Shown here one piece after another: positions 1 through 8,283 of a stretch of DNA of 64,000 nucleotides. Source of the DNA: Chitinophagaceae bacterium UBA4857. GTDB taxonomy: Bacteria; Bacteroidota; Bacteroidia; Chitinophagales; Chitinophagaceae. Each line of letters begins with the position of its first letter. Position 1 is the stretch's first letter. Both the position numbers and the translations under genes were made by a program. The notes below the pieces were generated by a model. That model was not told where the DNA came from, searched no databases, and saw only the letters and a program-made list of their open reading frames with translations. Location: the NCBI GenBank assembly GCA_002399735.1, contig DHEF01000042.1:133814-197813 (forward strand). The letters are read 5' to 3'.

Positions 1-1149
1 GTAGGTATTGCCGGACACCATATTAAAAGTTTGCAAACACGTGGCGATTTAGTACGTCAGTCAAACGAAGATGAAATAACACAACAAGAGATTGATCAAC
101 TGATTTCCGATCAGTACAAAACATATATACCTGCCGGTGACCAGATTATTGATGTAATTCCTCAGGAGTTTACCGTCGATAATTTTCAAAATATTGTTAA
201 ACCAATTGGTTACGGTGGGGTAAAGCTTGGTGCTAATTTTCATATTATCACCGGCGATAAAAATGCTATCCGTAACATTAATCGGAGTGTTGAAAAATCG
301 GGTTTAACGCCTAAGGATTTAGTATTACAACCATTAGCTTCTGCTGCTGCTGTAATGGCACAGGAAGATTTAGAAGCCGGTGTTGCTATTGTTGATATTG
401 GTGGTGGTACAACGGATCTTGCCATTTTTGCGGAAGGAGTTTTAAGACATACTGCGGTTATACCATTTGCAGGTGAAAATATTACCAACGACATTAAAAC
501 CGGTTTGGGCGTATTAAAAACACAAGCCGAGCAAATGAAAACGCAGTTTGGTAGTGCTTTATCGAACGAAGCAAAGGGTAATGCTTACATTACTATTCCG
601 GGTTTACGTGGTATGCCTGCAAAAGAAATCAGTGTTAAAAACCTGGCCAACATTATTCAGGCTCGTATGAGTGAAATACTGGATTTTGTTACTTACCACT
701 TAAAACAAGTTGGTATGGATAACCGCCAGTTAAACGGTGGTATTGTATTAACAGGTGGTGGTTCTCAGTTGCGTCATTTAATTCAGCTTACGGAGTATAT
801 GACCGGTTTACCTGCACGTATTGGTTTTCCTAATGAGCATTTAGCAGCAGGGCATATCGAAGAGTTGGCTAAACCTACTTACTCAACTTGTATTGGCTTA
901 ATACTAAAAGGTTACGACGATTTTGAAAACAAACGTAAAGTGTTTGATAAAGAGTTTAGAAAGGTAGAAGTACCTGAAACATTAAAAAGCATGAACGGTG
1001 CTACTGAAGAGGTAACAACGATGGAAATGCCTGCTACTGATATGCCAGTGGATGTAGAAGGACAACGTAAAAAGTTAAATAACTTCTGGGGGAAATTTAA
1101 AGACAGACTGATAGATATATTTAAAGAAGAAGAAGACAAAGCATTGTAA
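1..1149 (+). CDS. ftsA: Cell division protein FtsA (5' partial)
   Basis: FtsA is the actin-like ATPase that tethers FtsZ filaments to the inner membrane at the division site. The reading frame is already open at base 1 (VGIAGHHIKSLQTRG), so the N-terminus lies upstream of the window. Visible landmarks are the phosphate-2 loop IVDIGGGTTDLAIF near 385-425, the adenosine-side motif GIVLTGGGSQL near 738-770, and a C-terminal amphipathic stretch FWGKFKDRLIDIFKEEE that fits the FtsA membrane-targeting helix. It is followed by ftsZ on the same strand, the normal dcw order, but with a 308-bp gap holding a dispersed repeat. The family call is firm; the missing N-terminal part cannot be judged. Confidence 0.95.
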   Translation, partial: VGIAGHHIKSLQTRGDLVRQSNEDEITQQEIDQLISDQYKTYIPAGDQIIDVIPQEFTVDNFQNIVKPIGYGGVKLGANFHIITGDKNAIRNINRSVEKSGLTPKDLVLQPLASAAAVMAQEDLEAGVAIVDIGGGTTDLAIFAEGVLRHTAVIPFAGENITNDIKTGLGVLKTQAEQMKTQFGSALSNEAKGNAYITIPGLRGMPAKEISVKNLANIIQARMSEILDFVTYHLKQVGMDNRQLNGGIVLTGGGSQLRHLIQLTEYMTGLPARIGFPNEHLAAGHIEELAKPTYSTCIGLILKGYDDFENKRKVFDKEFRKVEVPETLKSMNGATEEVTTMEMPATDMPVDVEGQRKKLNNFWGKFKDRLIDIFKEEEDKAL

Positions 1150-1291
1150 TAATTAAGAGAGAAACATTACAATAAAGTGGCGGAAGAGCAATAAGGATAG
1201 GAATAAGCAAATAGACTAGGATTAAGGTTAAAGGCAGTAAACAGAAAATTTGAAAATTGGGCAATGAGGGTTTCTGTTTTAATGAAGGAAA

Positions 1292-1400
1292 CTTACACAA
1301 TGCTCATCTGTGTTAATGCAGTTGAAGAGTGCGACGCAACCAACCGCCCCTTTAGGGGTTGGGGGAATAGTAGCAATGCCGCCGGTTAAATAAAAAAATA
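1292..1400 (-). repeat. Dispersed repeat C (minus orientation) with nested hairpin repeat E
   Basis: This lies in the 1150-1457 gap between ftsA and ftsZ. Reading along +, ACTTACACAATG and GAGTGCGACGCAAC are followed at 1341-1366 by a hairpin (GCCCCTTTAGGGG plus TTGGGGGA), and then ATAGTAGCAATGCCGCCGGTTAA resumes the C consensus. The C copy is therefore split by a copy of the GC-rich hairpin repeat. The rest of the gap (1150-1291) is purine-rich and shows no gene, clear promoter or terminator. Confidence 0.75.
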
Positions 1401-1457
1401 ACTAACCTGATCGTGACACTTTCAAGCAAAAACTTGAAAGACTAAATTCAAAAAATT

Positions 1458-3452
1458 ATGATACAATTTGATTTGCCAAAAGAACAGTCATCCATACTAA
1501 AAGTAATTGGTGTTGGCGGCGGCGGCGGTAATGCTGTTAACCACATGTTCACGCAAAAAATTGATGGTGTTGATTTTATTATATGTAACACCGATTCGCA
1601 GGCTTTATCAAGAAGCGAAATACCTAATCGTATACAGCTAGGACCACACTTGACACAAGGTTTAGGTGCGGGTGCTAATCCTGAAATTGGCCGCCAGGCA
1701 ACCGAAGAGTCGTTAGAAGAAATAAGAAGAATACTGGAAGTAAATACCAAGATGGCTTTTATTACTGCTGGTATGGGTGGTGGTACTGGTACAGGTGGTG
1801 CACCCATTATTTCAAAAATTTGTAAAGATCTGGGTATACTTACCGTTGGTATTGTTACAACGCCATTTGCTTACGAAGGTAAAAAACGTCAGCAACAAGC
1901 CGAGGATGGTATAAAAATGTTGAAACAGTATGTAGATACTTTACTGGTTATTAGTAACGATAAATTACGCCACCAGTTTGGTAACTTAAAAATGAAAGAA
2001 GCTTTTGATAAAGCCGACAACGTTTTAGCTACTGCTGCAAAATGTATAACTGATGTAATTAACAGCACCGGACAAATTAACGTTGACTTTGCGGACGTAT
2101 GTACCGTAATGCGTGATGGTGGTGTTGCTATTTTGGGTAATGCTGCTGCAAGCGGTGAAAATCGTGCTCAGCAAGCGATTGAAGACGCATTGAACTCACC
2201 GTTATTAAACGATAACGACATTCGTGGTGCTAAATGGATTTTAATTAACATTAACTCTGCCGAAGGTGAACATGAGTTTACAATGGATGAAGTTGAGATT
2301 ATACAAAGCCATTTGTTAACGCAAGCGGGCGAAACCAGCGATGTTATTTTAGGTTTAGGTTATGATAATACTTTGGGCGATAAACTGGGTATTACCTTAA
2401 TTGCTACAGGTTTTCAACACAAGGAAGCTTATGTAAAACCGGTTATTAAAAAAGAAGAACCTAAAGAAGAGAAGATTGTATTAGAGTTAAAGCCAGTGGC
2501 AAAACCGGTAACTATATTACCAATAGTTAATAATGTTGCAACTGAAGAAGTAGCAGCACCAAAGGCTGAAAAAGCAATACATGTACAAGCACCTGTGCAA
2601 CAAAATCCGTTACCGGAGCAGCTTAGTCCAAAGTTGGTAGAAACCCCAATGCCTTACGACATGGCACCCATGCCTACCGTAAATGATATGGTTGAAACCA
2701 ATATGGTGCCTGAGCTAGAGCCTACGATGTACTTTGATTTAAATACTGGTAATGCAGTAGTTAATAAACAAGAGGAAAATTTACTAAGTAAAAATACGGG
2801 TGATAACTATCGTGTAATTACTGTTGAAAACTTGTTCCTGCACGAGGATAATAATGGTATAAATTCGAGTCTCAATTCTGAATCTAATACCCCTCGAAAA
2901 GAACAAATTCAACAACAAATTATTCAAGATAGTAGCAACCCTTTGCCTGCAGCTTCGGGGGGCTATCTGGCCAGACCGTCCAATATTTATGCAAGTGCTA
3001 ACGGGGCAGCAAACCACGTTCAGCAACCTGCAGATAAACCGGTTCCACCAACCAAAGCCACCGCACAGGATGAGGCATCATCTGATCTGCAAATGCATCT
3101 GGTAGAAAGGGACGAAATTCCGGCGGCGGATGCGCCGTTGGCCGATCAGGCTCAATCACCTTTGTTTCCGACTGTAGAGGATCCTGCACCGCAGGACGAA
3201 ACTGAAGAGCAAAAACGTAGGGCATTTGAACGAATCCAGAAATTGCGTAATCTGTCGTTCAACGTTAACGCAAGCGACCCGAATCATGAGTTTGAAAATG
3301 TGCCGGCATACATCCGCCGCAATATGGAATTATACAACAGTAACCAACACATCGAAAAATTCTACAGCGGTTACGAAGTGTCTTCCGATAATAATAATCA
3401 AGGTAATATATCTACCATCAATACTTTTTTAGAAGGCAAAAAGCCTGACTAA
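1458..3452 (+). CDS. ftsZ: Cell division protein FtsZ with long C-terminal linker
   Basis: FtsZ is the tubulin-like GTPase that forms the Z-ring. The N-terminal GTPase core has the glycine-rich loop VIGVGGGGGNAVNHM (about residues 16-30), the tubulin signature GGGTGTGGAP (about 108-117) and the synergy-loop region INVDFADVCTVMRDGG. The core ends near residue 320. A low-complexity, Pro/Ala/Gln-rich linker of nearly 300 residues follows, then the conserved C-terminal peptide VPAYIRRNM (about 615-623), and finally a further tail of about 40 residues. At 664 aa it is much longer than enterobacterial FtsZ, but long linkers are common in Bacteroidota. The part of the linker encoded by about 2950-3240 is visibly more GC-rich than its surroundings. 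The ATG start gives a normal N-terminus. Confidence 0.97.
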   Translation: MIQFDLPKEQSSILKVIGVGGGGGNAVNHMFTQKIDGVDFIICNTDSQALSRSEIPNRIQLGPHLTQGLGAGANPEIGRQATEESLEEIRRILEVNTKMAFITAGMGGGTGTGGAPIISKICKDLGILTVGIVTTPFAYEGKKRQQQAEDGIKMLKQYVDTLLVISNDKLRHQFGNLKMKEAFDKADNVLATAAKCITDVINSTGQINVDFADVCTVMRDGGVAILGNAAASGENRAQQAIEDALNSPLLNDNDIRGAKWILININSAEGEHEFTMDEVEIIQSHLLTQAGETSDVILGLGYDNTLGDKLGITLIATGFQHKEAYVKPVIKKEEPKEEKIVLELKPVAKPVTILPIVNNVATEEVAAPKAEKAIHVQAPVQQNPLPEQLSPKLVETPMPYDMAPMPTVNDMVETNMVPELEPTMYFDLNTGNAVVNKQEENLLSKNTGDNYRVITVENLFLHEDNNGINSSLNSESNTPRKEQIQQQIIQDSSNPLPAASGGYLARPSNIYASANGAANHVQQPADKPVPPTKATAQDEASSDLQMHLVERDEIPAADAPLADQAQSPLFPTVEDPAPQDETEEQKRRAFERIQKLRNLSFNVNASDPNHEFENVPAYIRRNMELYNSNQHIEKFYSGYEVSSDNNNQGNISTINTFLEGKKPD

Positions 3453-3462
3453 AATATTCGTT

Positions 3463-3487
3463 CAGCCTGGCTGTTAAAGCCGGGCTG
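3463..3487 (+). terminator. Hairpin just downstream of ftsZ
   Basis: CAGCCTGGCT and AGCCGGGCTG pair over 10 bp (one G-T) around the loop GTTAA. The following T-run is interrupted (TTTCGTTCCTTTT), so this is a weak first terminator or an mRNA 3'-end stabiliser ahead of the stronger hairpin at 3530. Confidence 0.5.
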
Positions 3488-3529
3488 TTTCGTTCCTTTT
3501 GAAAATGCCAATCAGTGTTTTTAGTTGTG

Positions 3530-3560
3530 GCCCTTGTCGTTTTTCGGCAGGGGCTTTTTT
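3530..3560 (+). terminator. Rho-independent terminator after ftsZ
   Basis: GCCCTTGTCG and CGGCAGGGGC pair over 10 bp with a T5 loop, followed directly by TTTTTT. This is a classical intrinsic terminator closing the ftsA-ftsZ transcription unit. Confidence 0.85.
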
Positions 3561-3565
3561 AGTTT

Positions 3566-4020
3566 CAAAGATTGAAGAGGTTGAAGAAGTTCAAAGGTTC
3601 AATGTTCAATGTTCAAGGGTTCAATGTTATCGTGGTAATGCGTAACTGTTTTCTAAATACTATATACTCAATATTGCATACTATTATCTTGTTAGTCAGC
3701 TACATTACTACTATCATCGTCCCTTGCGTCGCACTCTTCAACTGTATTAACATAGATGAGCATTATGCAAGTGCAAATATTTAAACACTTGTTTTTTAAA
3801 TTTAAGCGTTTCTAAAGCCCCTCCTTCGGAGGGGTTTGGGGAGGCCTTATTGGGCATTATGCAGTACCAAAATATTCTTTTGTAGAGACACCATGCTGGC
3901 GTTTCACTGTAGAATATATATCGAGACGCCAGCATAGCGTCTCTACATGAAACCTTGAACCTTTGAACTTCTTCAACCTCTTGAACTTTTGAACCCTTGA
4001 ACTTTTGAACTAACTTCACT
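3566..4020. repeat. Composite intergenic repeat region (modules A, B, C, hairpin E, inverted repeat, A inverted)
   Basis: This is a 450-bp gap with no gene. In order it holds GTTCAA-type units (3566-3630, module A), a linker, an ATACTATATACTCAATATTGC-like block (about 3655-3690, module B), core C in + orientation (about 3690-3775, with CCTTGCGTCGCACTCTTC), hairpin E (3815-3847), and an imperfect inverted repeat with 24-bp arms (3882-3905 and 3923-3946, 21 of 24 matched, arms starting GTAGAGAC). Module A then recurs in inverted orientation (about 3948-4018, TTGAACCTTTGAACTTC). Short open frames here are repeat-derived and not credible genes. Confidence 0.8.
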
Positions 4021-4022
4021 CA

Positions 4023-4955
4023 ATGGCAACAGTAATTATAACAGGTGGTACCGGCCTTGTAGGCACAGCCCTTACAAAAGCGCTATTGGCTAAAAGTTAT
4101 AACGTAATTATTCTCACTCGTAAAATAAATGCTGCAAAACAATTGCCCGGTGTTACCTATGCCTTGTGGGACGTTGATAAAAAATATATTGATCCGCAAG
4201 CATTAGCCCAGGCCAATGCAATTATACATTTAGCCGGTGCTAATGTGGCCGAAAAACGCTGGACAAAAAAACGCAAACAGGAAATAATAGATAGTCGTGT
4301 AAAAACAGGAGAGTGTATTGTGTATGCGCTACAAAACAATCCGCATACTATTACAACAGTAGCCGCCGCATCGGCTATTGGTTATTATGGCCCCGATCCT
4401 GTTATACCCAATCCGCATCTATTTGATGAAGAGTCAAAACCTTATGATGATTACTTAGCAACAACCTGTGTACAGTGGGAGCAAGCCTTACACCCTGTAA
4501 AAGATAGGGGCATTAAACTGGTTACTTTACGTACGGGTATTGTGTTGGCAAAAGAAGGTGGCGCGCTGGATAAATTTAAACAACCATTACGTTTTGGTGT
4601 AGCAACCGTGTTAGGTAATGGCAAACAGATAATCAGCTGGATACATATAGATGACCTGGTACGTTTGTACATACGTGCATTAGAGCATGATAAAATGATT
4701 GGTGTATATAATGCAGTGACTCCCGGCCCTGTAAATAATAAAACGCTTATGCTAACATTAGCGAAAAAAATAAAAGGAAAATATTATACTACACTACATG
4801 TACCCGCTTTTTTGTTGAAAATGGTATTAGGCGAAATGAGCATAGAAGTATTAAAAAGTGCTACCGTAAGTTGTAAAAAACTACACGCCGCCGATTTTAC
4901 TTTTATTTACCCCGGTATTGAAGGAGCAATTACCGACTGTATAAAAAACGATTAA
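4023..4955 (+). CDS. TIGR01777 family epimerase/oxidoreductase (YfcH/SDR39U1-like)
   Basis: This belongs to the atypical short-chain dehydrogenase family TIGR01777, whose physiological substrate is not known. The N-terminal nucleotide-binding motif is GGTGLVGTALTKALL (residues 7-21), followed by the family pattern IIHLAGANVAEKRWTKKRKQEI and SAIGYYG. The C-terminal DUF1731-like segment (HVPAFLLKMVLGEMSIEVLKS) is present. The 310-aa length is normal. The start follows a GTTCAA-rich repeat without a clear Shine-Dalgarno site. Its 3' end overlaps the convergent DUF4269 gene by 4 bp. Confidence 0.9.
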   Translation: MATVIITGGTGLVGTALTKALLAKSYNVIILTRKINAAKQLPGVTYALWDVDKKYIDPQALAQANAIIHLAGANVAEKRWTKKRKQEIIDSRVKTGECIVYALQNNPHTITTVAAASAIGYYGPDPVIPNPHLFDEESKPYDDYLATTCVQWEQALHPVKDRGIKLVTLRTGIVLAKEGGALDKFKQPLRFGVATVLGNGKQIISWIHIDDLVRLYIRALEHDKMIGVYNAVTPGPVNNKTLMLTLAKKIKGKYYTTLHVPAFLLKMVLGEMSIEVLKSATVSCKKLHAADFTFIYPGIEGAITDCIKND

Positions 4956-5488
4956 GACAATTGTATGGCTAATAATGCTTCATAAGGGTTGCCCTGTAAA
5001 CCTAGTACCTGTGCAAAAGCAGGTTCGGTTTTAATACCTTCTTTTTTCAGTGCCATAATTTGCTGCCTGAATGTTTCATCATTTTCTTGTAGCAATTGGT
5101 GTTCAATAATCATGTGTTTATAGCCCCATTGTTCCTTAACGGGTATGGGTTGTGCAAATATTTCTACCGGAAAATTATCTAATGTAAAACTAGCAATTAC
5201 CGCAGGTGTATCCTGAAAGTTGGTTTCATATAAACGGAAACCTGCGTAGCTGCTAAAATGTGTTGTTAATGTTTCTATATAACCACGTTTATCTTCATAA
5301 CAGCAAAGTATATCCAGATCACTACTGCCAATGTTTATATTAATTGGTATGGTTCCTGCCAGTACAGGTGTAAAAGGTTGCAACTGTTTAAATATTTCAT
5401 GTTGCTGTAAAATCTTGTAAGCAGCTTGTTGCGTGGCTGTACCGCTAGTTAAATAATCCAGATGATCAAAGTGGGTGTATAATTGCAT
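4952..5488 (-). CDS. DUF4269 domain protein
   Basis: This 178-aa protein matches my recollection of the DUF4269 family (FDHLDYLTSGTATQQAAYKIL near the start, then PVLAGTIPININIGSSDLDILC). The GSSDLDI segment resembles the GSxxxDxD metal-binding motif of nucleotidyltransferase-fold proteins, which is an inference. No signal peptide or membrane segment is seen, so it is probably cytoplasmic. It lies downstream of the lipoprotein gene on the same strand but is separated from it by a terminator hairpin, so it probably has its own promoter. The function is unknown. Confidence 0.8.
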   Translation of the reverse strand: MQLYTHFDHLDYLTSGTATQQAAYKILQQHEIFKQLQPFTPVLAGTIPININIGSSDLDILCCYEDKRGYIETLTTHFSSYAGFRLYETNFQDTPAVIASFTLDNFPVEIFAQPIPVKEQWGYKHMIIEHQLLQENDETFRQQIMALKKEGIKTEPAFAQVLGLQGNPYEALLAIQLS

Positions 5489-5502
5489 ATTATAAAGTTA
5501 CT

Positions 5503-5539
5503 AAAACAGAAAAAGGGATAAACAACTGTTTATCCCTTT
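5503..5539 (-). terminator. Rho-independent terminator of the lipoprotein gene
   Basis: AAAGGGATAAACA and TGTTTATCCCTTT form a perfect 13-bp stem with a 2-nt loop. On the minus strand it is followed by TTTCTGTTTT. It separates the lipoprotein gene from the DUF4269 gene. Confidence 0.85.
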
Positions 5540-5557
5540 CACAAATTTATTATTTAC

Positions 5558-6112
5558 TTAAAATCTGGTTACACCTTTTTTTACAACACCTTCTGTAATG
5601 AGGCCGTTAGCAATAGTAAAAGTTTTTCCTTTTTCATTTTTCACCTCGCCTTCAAAACTGGCATTTAGTATTCCTTTTGTCGTATCAATACTACTAATGG
5701 TTACCGTACCGGAGTGAAAAAAGTAATGATCTCTTTTGCCATTTACTGCTGCCGGACTGTACTCGCCATAAGCTTTGTCTACGGCATTTAATGTACCTGC
5801 ACCGCTGATAAAACTATAGGTGCCGGCTTGTATACTGTTAACGTTAATGTTTACGGCCGGTAGCGAATCAGCTTGTGTAGTAGTTATATTAACCGAAATA
5901 CCACTGCTGTTATTCTGTCCAAACAAATTAATATTCCAGGCCTTGGTGTTAACTGTTTGGTCGGCTATAGTAAAGCTAACCTCATTTGCCGGTTCTTTAA
6001 CAGGTGCGGCTTGTTGTATAGTATCTTCATCTTCCGATGCTTTATTTTCTGCCTCATTATTACAGGCAAGCAATAGAACGGCGGCAAACAGAACGTTGGT
6101 AACAGATCTCAT
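5558..6112 (-). CDS. Predicted lipoprotein of unknown function
   Basis: The N-terminus MRSVTNVLFAAVLLLACNN has a short hydrophobic segment and a lipobox (LLLAC, Cys about residue 17), so the product should be lipid-anchored in the envelope. The mature part starts with an acidic, Gln/Pro-containing linker (NEAENKASEDEDTIQQAAPVKEP). A beta-rich domain follows that looks like those of small Bacteroidota lipoproteins with a DUF6252-like fold; that assignment is a guess. It ends before a strong terminator. An ABC transporter operon lies just upstream on the same strand. I do not recognise the specific family. Confidence 0.75.
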   Translation of the reverse strand: MRSVTNVLFAAVLLLACNNEAENKASEDEDTIQQAAPVKEPANEVSFTIADQTVNTKAWNINLFGQNNSSGISVNITTTQADSLPAVNINVNSIQAGTYSFISGAGTLNAVDKAYGEYSPAAVNGKRDHYFFHSGTVTISSIDTTKGILNASFEGEVKNEKGKTFTIANGLITEGVVKKGVTRF

Positions 6113-6165
6113 GTTATATGTTTTAGGTGATTAATAGCTATGTAACTACCTCACTAAATCCAACA

Positions 6166-6942
6166 CTACAAATCGTCTTTGGTAAACTTTCTGAATGCAA
6201 AGAAAATATACAAACTGCAATAAAGCAAGCAGGCTATTACTAAAACGTAAGCTTCTGGCACACCTTGGTTCATTTGTTTTAAAAATGGCAAGGGCAATAA
6301 CTCATCAGATGCTTGTAAGGGTAGTAAATAGCCTACGGGTTTTGCATCCATCTTGTAGTTAATTAACGCAGAGAGTAAAAACTCGAATATTAAACCGAAC
6401 ATAAAAAATATACCGGCAGCTAAGCCACTTTTGCGCAGTAAGATGGCCAGGAAGAAGGCAAAAAACATATAACACAAGGTTTGTAAAAACATATATGCCA
6501 CGTTTTCAAACCCGGTAAAGCTAAAGCCCGAGCCGGTAACAAGCCCCATAATAAATACCGAGAGAATATTGATAATGGTTATTACCACCGTAAAAGCAAG
6601 AATAAGTAATAGTTTCGCTTGTATAAACTCCTTACGGCTCCAGCCATCAATAATATTCTGACGATGGGTTTTAAACGTAAATTCATTCACACATAATGTA
6701 ATAATTAACCAACCCGGGAAATACAATAACCAGCCATTTAACCAGCCCATGGTATTCCATAGTTTAGGGAACGCAAATGGGTCGCCCAGCATAGCCTGTA
6801 TTTCCTTTGGTGGAATATTGGTGTACATGGTGTACGAAATAAACAATACGGCTATAATACCCAACAGATAAATAATACCAAACACTTTAAATGCCCGGTA
6901 GTTTTTTAGTTTAAGCCATTCAATTTGCAATAAATTTTGCAT
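6166..6942 (-). CDS. ABC transporter permease (ABC-2 type)
   Basis: This 258-aa integral membrane protein has about six hydrophobic segments (for example VFGIIYLLGIIAVLFISYTMY, LLLILAFTVVITIINILSVFI, YVLVIACLLYCSLYIFF) and a cytoplasmic N-terminus MQNLLQIEWLKLKNYR. This is the usual organisation of ABC-2 permeases, including lantibiotic/bacitracin-type exporters. The ATP-binding subunit lies directly upstream (34 bp gap) and completes the exporter. The transported substrate cannot be read from the sequence. Confidence 0.85.
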   Translation of the reverse strand: MQNLLQIEWLKLKNYRAFKVFGIIYLLGIIAVLFISYTMYTNIPPKEIQAMLGDPFAFPKLWNTMGWLNGWLLYFPGWLIITLCVNEFTFKTHRQNIIDGWSRKEFIQAKLLLILAFTVVITIINILSVFIMGLVTGSGFSFTGFENVAYMFLQTLCYMFFAFFLAILLRKSGLAAGIFFMFGLIFEFLLSALINYKMDAKPVGYLLPLQASDELLPLPFLKQMNQGVPEAYVLVIACLLYCSLYIFFAFRKFTKDDL

Positions 6943-6975
6943 GAGTATAATAATTTACAGTAGTAATTAATTGAG

Positions 6976-7893
6976 TTAACGATCGCTTTTGGTACCGGTG
7001 ATTTCCAAAAATCTTGTTTCCAGACTTTTTTTCTTCAGGTTTAACTGCTCTAACACAATACCGTTATTAAAACAATGCTGATTAATGGCGGCTGCTTTAA
7101 TTCCTTCCTCGCATATAAGTGTTAAACCTGTGGCCGTATCAATTACTTGTTTAACGCCGTTTAAAGATGATAACACATTTTTTAAGTGGTTTATATCTTC
7201 TGCACTAACATCTACACTCACTGTATTATCTACTGATGATGTGTTTAACACATCCTGCACCGTACCAATGGTTTTTAAAATGCCTTTTTGTATAATAGCC
7301 ACATGTGTACACACACGCTCAACTTCATCCAATATATGGCTGGCCATAATAATGGTTTTGCCTTGTTGGTTCAGTTCTTTTATCAGTGTTCTTATTTCTG
7401 CAATACCAGCAGGGTCTAATCCATTGGTAGGTTCGTCAAAAACCAATATATCCGGATCGCCTAAAAGGGTAGAGGCAATAGCCAGACGTTGTTTCATACC
7501 CAGTGAAAAAGTGGCAAATTTAGAGTCCTTACGTTGGTGCAGGTTTACCACTTGTAATACACGGTCAATATCGTTTTGGCCGCGACCTTTAATAGCTGCT
7601 ACAATTTCTAAATTACGGTAACCACTTAAATAGGGGTAAAAGTTGGGAGTTTCTAATAATGTACCAATCTGGCGGCGTTGCTGTTCGCTGGTACCGGGTT
7701 GGCCCATCCAGTAAAACTGTCCACTGGTTGGTTTAATAATATCCATAGATATACCCAGCAAGGTGGTTTTACCGCTACCATTTGGCCCTAGTATACCAAA
7801 TACGGACCCCTGCGGAACATCAAAGCTAACATTGTCTAATGCACGTATAGCCCCATAGTGTTTGGTTAGTTGTTGCACACTTAATACTGACAT
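6976..7893 (-). CDS. ABC transporter ATP-binding protein
   Basis: This is the ATPase partner of the adjacent permease. Motifs are Walker A GPNGSGKT, signature SLGMKQRLAIA, Walker B DILVFDEPTNGLDPAG, and the switch His in MASHILDEVER. A C-terminal extension of about 90 residues after the ATPase core is typical of drug/bacteriocin-type exporters. I place the start at the ATG at 7893 (MSVLSVQQLTKHYG), where homology to ABC ATPases begins. The frame stays open upstream to 7941, but those residues do not look like protein. Confidence 0.92.
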   Translation of the reverse strand: MSVLSVQQLTKHYGAIRALDNVSFDVPQGSVFGILGPNGSGKTTLLGISMDIIKPTSGQFYWMGQPGTSEQQRRQIGTLLETPNFYPYLSGYRNLEIVAAIKGRGQNDIDRVLQVVNLHQRKDSKFATFSLGMKQRLAIASTLLGDPDILVFDEPTNGLDPAGIAEIRTLIKELNQQGKTIIMASHILDEVERVCTHVAIIQKGILKTIGTVQDVLNTSSVDNTVSVDVSAEDINHLKNVLSSLNGVKQVIDTATGLTLICEEGIKAAAINQHCFNNGIVLEQLNLKKKSLETRFLEITGTKSDR

Positions 7894-8283
7894 GAAGGTT
7901 GGTTTTGTTATTGAACTATGAAAATATATAAAACTTAACACAATGTTTTACCATTTGTGTAATTAACCTATAATATTGGGTAAACTGCGGAAATTAAGGG
8001 TTGGAGGGCTTTTGCAGAAAAAGCAGACTAGTGGCTTGTTGCTGAATGATATTTTACTGCCACAAAGCGGCACCGCTTAGGCGTAAATCCTTTATGCGAA
8101 GGTTGGGTAATGCAGCAAGGGGCATAAAGATTGGAGACGGGCGGGGGACTGCAGTTGATGGTAGTACTGCTGCTCACCGCCATAAAAGTTTAAGGTTTAA
8201 TGTTCAATGTTTAAAGTTGTCGTAAATATTCAGGTGTCATTCACTACTCACCAGGGCTATTCACTACGATGAACTATGAACCA
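7894..8283. repeat. Intergenic region with degenerate repeat C and A-like units
   Basis: No gene is seen in this 390-bp gap. Around 8085-8190 is a degenerate, minus-orientation copy of repeat C (GACTGCAGTTGATGGTAGTACTGC versus consensus GAAAGCTGATAGTAGCAC). It is followed at 8186-8220 by AAGTTTAAGGTTTAATGTTC-type A units and then by a run of CACTACTCACCAGGGC/TTCACTACGATGAAC/TATGAACCATTAAC-like short repeats to about 8290. Confidence 0.5.

Noticed and set aside
3566..3630. GTTCAA repeats as iterons of a replication origin
   Set aside because: The same units occur in at least six other gaps in both orientations, with no dnaA or rep gene in the window.
3572..4019. Short frames on both strands between ftsZ and the TIGR01777 gene
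   Set aside because: They translate the A, B and C repeat modules; the GTTCAA units give spurious low-complexity peptides.
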